DNA of 11,425 nucleotides, taken from the NCBI GenBank assembly GCA_017543025.1, contig JAFYGX010000126.1, positions 1 through 11,425 of the forward strand, written 5' to 3'. The position numbers and the translations under genes are program-made. The notes below the pieces were generated by a model. That model ran no database searches. It had not been told where the DNA came from and saw only the letters and a program-made list of their open reading frames with translations. Below, piece by piece: positions 7,724 through 11,425 of the stretch (position 1 is its first letter; each line of letters begins with the position of its first letter). Source of the DNA: Solobacterium sp. GTDB lineage: Bacteria > Bacillota_I > Bacilli_A > Erysipelotrichales > Erysipelotrichaceae.

Positions 7724-8661
7724 TGAAGTTTGAAATTCTTATTAATCCGGCGGGAGGGGGCGGACGCACGCTGGAGGTATGGCGGAAGGCACAGCCGTTT
7801 TTTGCCGGATTGAATTATACCGTTCACTATTCCACGCCGGAGCTTTCGCTTACCCATATCACTGCGAAGCTGAATCGGCCGGGCGTTCCGCTGAATCTTA
7901 TCGTGGTAGGCGGAGATGGGACGGTAAATGAAGTTCTCAACGGGATCCGTGATTTTTCCGCTGTCCGGTTCGGACTGCTGCCGGCGGGATCCGCCAATGA
8001 TCTGGCGAAGGATCTTGGCGTAAAAAGCACAGAAGAGCAGGCACGGATCCTGGCAGAAGGAAAGATGCACAGAAGTGCGGATATCGGTGAAGTCATCCTG
8101 TATGACGGAATCGGCCCTGACGGGATGCCGGCTGCGGAGCTGTCGTCCCGCTTCTTCGTCAGCTGCGGACTCGGCTGGGATGCGGAAATCGTTCATCGGG
8201 CGGAAATCTCTTCCCTGAAATCGGTTCTCAATCGGTTGTCGCTCGGAAAACTGATCTATATCTGCGAAGCGGTGAGGCTGCTGTTTCACATGGTGCCGTT
8301 TGAATGCGAAGTGGAGACCGAAGCACAGAAGAAGTTCTATCCCCGCTGTCTGCTTGCGGCAGTGATGAATCACCGCTATGAAGGCGGCGGGTTTGCGTTC
8401 GGACCGAATGCCAGGGATGATGACGGGCTGCTGAATCTCTGTGCGGGAAATGATATTTCTGCGCTGGATTTCTGCCGGCTGCTTCCGAAAGCGTATCAGG
8501 GAAAACTGTTTGAGGGAAGAAACGTATCCGAGACGGTTTCCTCCGGATTCCGCTTTTCCTGCAGCAGACCGGTGTGGGTACATGCGGACGGGGAGATTCT
8601 CGGGCGCTGCCGGCGGATCGATGTACATCTTATGAAACAAAAACTGAATCTGCTGTTCTGA
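7720..8661 (+). CDS. Diacylglycerol kinase / sphingosine kinase (YegS-DgkB-like) family lipid kinase
   Basis: This 313-residue protein belongs to the DAGK-catalytic family, which phosphorylates lipid hydroxyls with ATP at the inner membrane face. It opens with the strand FEILINPAGGGG that carries the nucleotide-loop NPxxG. The family signature VVGGDGTVNEVLNGI contains GGDGT at 64-68, and a second phosphate-binding loop LLPAGSANDLAKDLG follows at about 86-100. That loop usually reads GTxNDFA, so the Ser and Leu here are mild variants. The C-terminal half has the expected beta-sandwich pattern, including GFAFGPNARDDDGLLNL. Two adjacent ATGs (7720 and 7723) are possible starts; the first overlaps the preceding stop as ATGA, and the only ribosome site is a weak AGGA just upstream, consistent with translational coupling. 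Which lipid is phosphorylated cannot be told from sequence. Confidence 0.88.
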   Translation: MMKFEILINPAGGGGRTLEVWRKAQPFFAGLNYTVHYSTPELSLTHITAKLNRPGVPLNLIVVGGDGTVNEVLNGIRDFSAVRFGLLPAGSANDLAKDLGVKSTEEQARILAEGKMHRSADIGEVILYDGIGPDGMPAAELSSRFFVSCGLGWDAEIVHRAEISSLKSVLNRLSLGKLIYICEAVRLLFHMVPFECEVETEAQKKFYPRCLLAAVMNHRYEGGGFAFGPNARDDDGLLNLCAGNDISALDFCRLLPKAYQGKLFEGRNVSETVSSGFRFSCSRPVWVHADGEILGRCRRIDVHLMKQKLNLLF

Positions 8662-8663
8662 AG

Positions 8664-8672
8664 TGATACAAT
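8664..8672 (+). promoter_or_regulatory. Possible extended -10 promoter for purC
   Basis: TGATACAAT directly after the lipid-kinase stop fits an extended -10 (TGnTACAAT). The matching -35 position (8644-8649, CTGAAT) is poor. Initiation about seven bases downstream would leave a leader of roughly 20 bases that still contains the AAGGAG at 8683-8688. No purine riboswitch fits in this short gap. purC may therefore have its own weak start or simply be read from upstream. Confidence 0.33.
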
Positions 8673-8698
8673 CATTGCCTGTAAGGAGATTGCAAGTT

Positions 8699-9571
8699 AT
8701 GAAAGAATACAAGCCGGTTTCAAGCGGTAAGGTTCGCGAGATCTATGATGACGGGGATACTCTGATCATGGTTGCCAGCGACCGGATCAGCGCATTCGAC
8801 GTCATCCTGAACAACGAAATTACGGATAAGGGAAGAATCCTGACCGGAATGTCCCGGTTCTGGTTTGATCTTACAGAGAATATTCTGCCGAATCATATGA
8901 TATCAACCGATCCGGAAGAGATGCCTGAATTCTTCCGGACGGACTGGTTCAGAGGCCGGTCGATGAAATGCCGGAAGCTGAAGATGCTGCCAATCGAATG
9001 CATTGTCCGAGGGTATATCACGGGAAGCGGATGGGCAAGCTATCAGAAAGACGGCACTGTCTGCGGCATCCGTCTTCCGGAAGGGCTCAGGGAATGTGAA
9101 AAGCTCCCGGAACCGCTTTATACGCCCAGCACGAAAGCAGAGCTCGGCGATCATGATGAAAACATTTCATTTGAACGTTCTGTGGAAGTTCTGGAAAAGA
9201 AATTTCCGGGCAAGGGAAGAGCGTATGCGGAAGCGATCCGTGATGCATCGCTTGCACTGTATAAGACCTGTGCGGATTATGCATGGGAGAAAGGCATCAT
9301 CATTGCGGATACAAAGTTTGAATTCGGTCTCGATGAAGAGGGCAATGTCGTGATCGGCGATGAGATGCTCACACCGGATTCGAGCCGCTTCTGGCCGCGG
9401 GAGGGCTATGAGCCGGGTAAAGCGCAGCCGAGTTATGACAAGCAGTATGTCAGAGACTGGCTGAAGGCAAATCCGGACAGCGGATATACGCTGCCGCAGG
9501 ATGTGATTGACAGAACAATCGAAAAATACCGGGAAGCTTACCAGCTTCTGACCGGAGAAGCGTTTCACTGA
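8699..9571 (+). CDS. purC: Phosphoribosylaminoimidazole-succinocarboxamide synthase (SAICAR synthetase)
   Basis: This enzyme joins CAIR and L-aspartate with ATP to give SAICAR in de novo purine synthesis. The protein is 290 residues, the longer class of PurC rather than the roughly 237-residue E. coli class. Visible family landmarks are SSGKVREIYD at the start with the ATP loop, VASDRISAFDVIL, ECIVRGYITGSGW, the TPSTKAELGDHDENISFE substrate segment, IIIADTKFEFG, and GDEMLTPDSSRFWP near the active site. AAGGAG at 8683-8688 sits ten bases before this ATG. A longer reading from 8663 would start right at the previous gene's end with no ribosome site. No other purine gene is in the window, so purC is separated from a pur operon here. 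A strong terminator follows. Confidence 0.96.
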   Translation: MKEYKPVSSGKVREIYDDGDTLIMVASDRISAFDVILNNEITDKGRILTGMSRFWFDLTENILPNHMISTDPEEMPEFFRTDWFRGRSMKCRKLKMLPIECIVRGYITGSGWASYQKDGTVCGIRLPEGLRECEKLPEPLYTPSTKAELGDHDENISFERSVEVLEKKFPGKGRAYAEAIRDASLALYKTCADYAWEKGIIIADTKFEFGLDEEGNVVIGDEMLTPDSSRFWPREGYEPGKAQPSYDKQYVRDWLKANPDSGYTLPQDVIDRTIEKYREAYQLLTGEAFH

Positions 9572-9590
9572 TCCGGCACAGCAGGATCAG
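9568..9590 (+). other. Small hairpin across the purC stop codon
   Basis: CTGATCC (9568-9574) pairs with GGATCAG (9584-9590) over a 9-base loop. The left arm includes the purC stop TGA. No T-run follows. It lies 17 bases before the main terminator and may protect the mRNA end or act with it; this role is inferred. Confidence 0.45.
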
Positions 9591-9602
9591 CTTCTGGCAA
9601 TA

Positions 9603-9636
9603 ACTGGAAAAACCACTTTATGTGGTTTTTTTCAGT
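9603..9636 (+). terminator. Intrinsic terminator after purC, possibly bidirectional
   Basis: AAAAACCAC (9608-9616) pairs with GTGGTTTTT (9622-9630) around a 5-base loop, followed by further Ts for a run of seven (9626-9632). Outer bases ACTG and CAGT can extend the stem. The A-run before and T-run after make it usable from either strand. It is the clearest terminator in the window and separates purC from the ABC transporter genes. Confidence 0.85.
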
Positions 9637-9644
9637 CAGAATGC

Positions 9645-9677
9645 AGGACAACAGGAACCTTATCATGTAATATAAGG
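9645..9677 (+). promoter_or_regulatory. Candidate promoter with overlapping inverted repeat for the ABC transporter
   Basis: AGGACA (9645-9650) and TAATAT (9668-9673), spaced by 17 bases, resemble a sigma-A -35/-10 pair; a TG just before the -10 improves it. The inverted repeat CCTTAT (9658-9663) and ATAAGG (9672-9677), with 8 bases between, covers the -10 and would suit a repressor. It lies 22 bases upstream of the permease start. The -35 is a weak match and no named regulator box was recognised. Confidence 0.38.
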
Positions 9678-9698
9678 AAATCAGAAGAAAGGGCGTTC

Positions 9699-10367
9699 AT
9701 GGATATACTGAAACTTCTGCTGGAATCATTCTGGAAAATACTGCTGCCGGGGCTTACGGTGACGATCCCGCTGACAGTGATCTCATTTTCGTTTGCACTG
9801 GTGATCGCTATTATTACTGCAATGGTGCAGTATGCTGAGATTCCCATACTGAAACCGCTTGCCCGTTTTTATATCTGGGTGATCCGGGGAACTCCGCTGC
9901 TGGTACAGCTTTATGTAGTATTTTTCGGCTTGCCGAGCATCGGAATCCGGATTGATGCATTTCCGGCGGCAGTGATTGTGTTTTCTGTCAATGAAGGTGC
10001 ATACTGCGCGGAAACGATGCGGGCTGCGATTGAATCCGTGCCGGCCGGTCAGATGGAAGCGGGATATTGCGTAGGAATGAATTATCTGCAGATCATGCGC
10101 CGGATCGTTCTTCCTCAGGCATTCCGCACGGCATTTCCGCCGCTGTTCAATTCCCTGATCGGAATGGTGAAAGATACGAGTCTTGCGGCGAATATCACGG
10201 TTGCGGAAATGTTTTTCGCCACCCAGCGGATTGCCGGAAGAACCTACCAGTTTATGGCGCTTTATCTTGAGCTGGCGCTGATTTACCTGATTTTTTCCAC
10301 TGTGCTTACAAAACTGCAGGCATATGGAGAAAAGCGTTTGAATTCCTATGGAGGAAACAAGAGCTGA
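9699..10367 (+). CDS. Polar amino-acid ABC transporter, permease subunit
   Basis: This 222-residue inner-membrane subunit belongs to the His/Glu/Gln/Arg/opine permease family (HisM/ArtQ/TcyL type). It shows an N-terminal helix with LLPGLTVTIPLTVISF, the conserved RGTPLLVQLYVVFFGLP (about 63-79), and the cytoplasmic coupling loop ESVPAGQMEAGYCVGM ending in IVLPQAFR, which contacts the ATPase. About five membrane helices are apparent, the usual number. The start is preceded by AGAAAGGG at a usable distance. It overlaps the following ATPase start by one base (TGATG), so the two are co-translated. One permease plus one ATPase suggests a homodimeric channel. A substrate cannot be assigned firmly; the partner ATPase hints at cystine-type systems. 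Confidence 0.93.
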   Translation: MDILKLLLESFWKILLPGLTVTIPLTVISFSFALVIAIITAMVQYAEIPILKPLARFYIWVIRGTPLLVQLYVVFFGLPSIGIRIDAFPAAVIVFSVNEGAYCAETMRAAIESVPAGQMEAGYCVGMNYLQIMRRIVLPQAFRTAFPPLFNSLIGMVKDTSLAANITVAEMFFATQRIAGRTYQFMALYLELALIYLIFSTVLTKLQAYGEKRLNSYGGNKS

Positions 10368-11113
10368 TGGAACTTCTGAACGTAACGGATCTGCATAAAT
10401 CATTCGGTTCCCTGAATGTACTCAGAGGGGTATCGCTTTCGGTGAACAAGGGAGATGTGATTGCGGTGCTGGGACCTTCCGGCAGTGGAAAAACCACTTT
10501 TCTGCGCTGTATCAATTTTCTGGAGAAGGCAGACAGCGGAATCATGGAGTTCGACGGAGAACGATATGATCTTTCCGCCATTACCCGCAGACAGATCAAT
10601 GCCATCAGAATGCGGACGGGGTTTGTGTTTCAGAACTATAATCTGTTCCGGAACAAGACCGCACTGGAAAATGTGACGGAAGGACTGATCGTTGCCCGTC
10701 ACCGGAGCCGGAAGGATGCGGAAGAAATCGGGATGCGCATGCTGGAGAAGGTCGGAATGGCAGATCGGGCATCCTATTATCCCGGCCAGCTTTCCGGCGG
10801 GCAGCAGCAGCGGGCAGCGATTGCCCGGGCGCTTGCGGCAGAACCGGAAATCATTTACTTTGATGAACCTACATCAGCGCTCGATCCGGAGCTGATCGGT
10901 GAAGTGCTGAATGTCATGCGCAGTCTGGCGGCAGAAGGAATGACAATGATCGTGGTAACCCACGAAATGGATTTTGCAAGAGAGGTATCCTCCCGTTCTG
11001 TTTTCATGGAGGGTGGCACAGTAATTGAGGAAGGGCCGTCCAGGGAGTTTTTTGCCAATCCGAAACAGGAACGGACAAGAGAATTTCTGCGGCTTGAGGA
11101 ACGACGTTTTTAA
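10367..11113 (+). CDS. Polar amino-acid ABC transporter, ATP-binding subunit
   Basis: This is a complete 248-residue ABC ATPase that powers uptake with the permease encoded just upstream. It has Walker A GPSGSGKTT (36-44), Q-loop Q89, signature LSGGQQQR (142-149), Walker B IIYFDE (162-167), the D-loop SALD and switch H199. Length and motifs fit the GlnQ/ArtP/TcyN group. The segment YNLFRNKTALENVTEGLIV after the Q-loop recalls the TcyN/YxeO (cystine-like) branch, which is only a weak pointer to substrate. GGAGG at 10350-10354 lies 12 bases before the start. No substrate-binding lipoprotein gene is present on either side within the window, although such systems normally need one. An insertion sequence begins directly after its stop codon. 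Confidence 0.95.
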   Translation: MELLNVTDLHKSFGSLNVLRGVSLSVNKGDVIAVLGPSGSGKTTFLRCINFLEKADSGIMEFDGERYDLSAITRRQINAIRMRTGFVFQNYNLFRNKTALENVTEGLIVARHRSRKDAEEIGMRMLEKVGMADRASYYPGQLSGGQQQRAAIARALAAEPEIIYFDEPTSALDPELIGEVLNVMRSLAAEGMTMIVVTHEMDFAREVSSRSVFMEGGTVIEEGPSREFFANPKQERTREFLRLEERRF

Positions 11114-11130
11114 CGTATTTCCGAAGAAGT

Positions 11131-11161
11131 CCCCGCTTTCTTACGAAGTGTAAAGGCGGGG
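11131..11161 (+). repeat. Subterminal left-end hairpin of the IS200/IS605 element
   Basis: CCCCGC (11131-11136) pairs with GCGGGG (11156-11161), and TTT (11137-11139) with AAA (11152-11154) after a single bulged G at 11155. The loop is 12 bases. TnpA enzymes of this family bind such imperfect hairpins near each end. There is no T-run, so it is less likely to be a terminator for the ABC genes. Confidence 0.75.
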
Positions 11162-11216
11162 ATGAATTCGGATGTCGGATATGATTTAATTACGTCAGCC
11201 ATAATTGGCATAGAGT

Positions 11217-11425
11217 ATGTTGAAAACAAGGGAATTAGACAATAATAATCATTCAGTATTCTCGATGTATTACCATCTTATTCCTGTTGTGAAATACCGC
11301 AGGAAAGTCTTTGATGATTCGATCTCTGAATATGCAAAAAGCATATTCGAAAAGATCGCTCCGTCTTACAATATTTCTCTATTGGAGTGGAATCATGATG
11401 CGGACCATGTACACATCATGTTCAA
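11217..11425 (+). CDS. tnpA: IS200/IS605-family transposase TnpA (Y1, HUH), 3' end outside window
   Basis: The first 69 codons are present. TnpA cuts and rejoins single-stranded DNA at the element ends through a catalytic Tyr, which would lie beyond the window. The visible part matches the family: SVFSMYYHLIPVVKYRRKVF near residues 13-32, then LLEWNHDADHVHIMF, whose H64-V-H66 is the metal-binding HUH pair. A full protein of this family is about 130-150 residues, so roughly half is seen. An in-frame stop at 11211-11213 limits the start to this ATG or the internal one at codon 17; the conserved segment begins before codon 17, favouring this ATG. No strong ribosome site is visible, as is common in this family, where translation is kept low. 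The reading frame is intact as far as it goes. Confidence 0.9.
   Translation, partial: MLKTRELDNNNHSVFSMYYHLIPVVKYRRKVFDDSISEYAKSIFEKIAPSYNISLLEWNHDADHVHIMF

Larger units (their letters stand above)
11114..11425 (+). mobile_element. IS200/IS605-family insertion sequence, left part, cut by window end
   Basis: The segment combines a subterminal hairpin and a Y1 transposase gene, the standard left-end layout of this family, which moves as single-stranded DNA and makes no target duplication. The exact left boundary is not visible, because these elements lack inverted terminal repeats; it should lie between the ATPase stop (11113) and the hairpin. The composition becomes clearly more A/T-rich than the genes before it, in line with foreign origin. 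Whether a tnpB (IS605 type) follows is outside the window. Confidence 0.82.

Noticed and set aside
8663..8698. N-terminal extension of PurC by twelve residues
   Set aside because: No ribosome site; family proteins start at the KEYKPVSSGKVREIYD segment and AAGGAG precedes the ATG at 8699.
11131..11161. Terminator for the ABC transporter genes
   Set aside because: The GC-rich stem has no T-run after it, and its position before tnpA fits the IS left-end hairpin better.
1..11425. CRISPR array, tRNA or rRNA genes, prophage or toxin-antitoxin genes
   Set aside because: No regularly spaced repeats, cloverleaf or rRNA-like sequence was seen, and nearly all of the window is accounted for by the genes listed.

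Overview
The window is a stretch of bacterial chromosome with every supported gene on the + strand. It looks like a Bacillota genome of roughly balanced GC, most likely a gut-type Clostridia or Erysipelotrichia member. The grounds are strong purine-rich Shine-Dalgarno sites, large hybrid histidine kinases with the FLSNMSHEIRTPMNAIIGLD style of phosphorylation site, and the compact gene spacing. This is an inference from style; no marker gene fixes the species.

Region 1 (about 1-7115) is a four-gene signalling operon. In order it encodes a three-helix membrane hybrid histidine kinase (HK-REC), a response regulator with REC, degenerate GGDEF and intact EAL domains (a predicted cyclic-di-GMP phosphodiesterase), a free-standing HPt protein, and a 1109-residue fusion of an APC-family amino-acid permease with a histidine kinase and two receivers. 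The first three genes overlap or nearly touch, and the fourth begins 29 bases after the third, so all four are probably one transcript closed by a hairpin at 7083-7115. Together they supply every part of a multistep phosphorelay: kinase His, receiver Asp, HPt His and output receiver Asp. The only recognisable output is c-di-GMP breakdown, and the most striking input is a transporter-like membrane domain. The window contains no DNA-binding regulator and no diguanylate cyclase with an intact active-site motif.

Region 2 (7163-9636) is metabolic. A flavin-reductase-like split-barrel protein overlaps a diacylglycerol/sphingosine-kinase-family lipid kinase by four bases. A stand-alone purC (SAICAR synthetase, 290 residues) follows and ends in a strong intrinsic terminator.

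Region 3 (9640-11113) holds a polar amino-acid ABC transporter, with permease and ATPase overlapping by one base. It has no substrate-binding protein gene in the window.

Region 4 (11114-11425) is the left part of an IS200/IS605-family insertion sequence: a subterminal hairpin followed by the first 69 codons of a Y1 (HUH) transposase cut by the window edge. It is visibly more A/T-rich than its neighbours.

The main candidate for an undescribed system is Region 1, a permease-coupled phosphorelay that appears to link extracellular amino-acid (or related solute) availability to c-di-GMP level.
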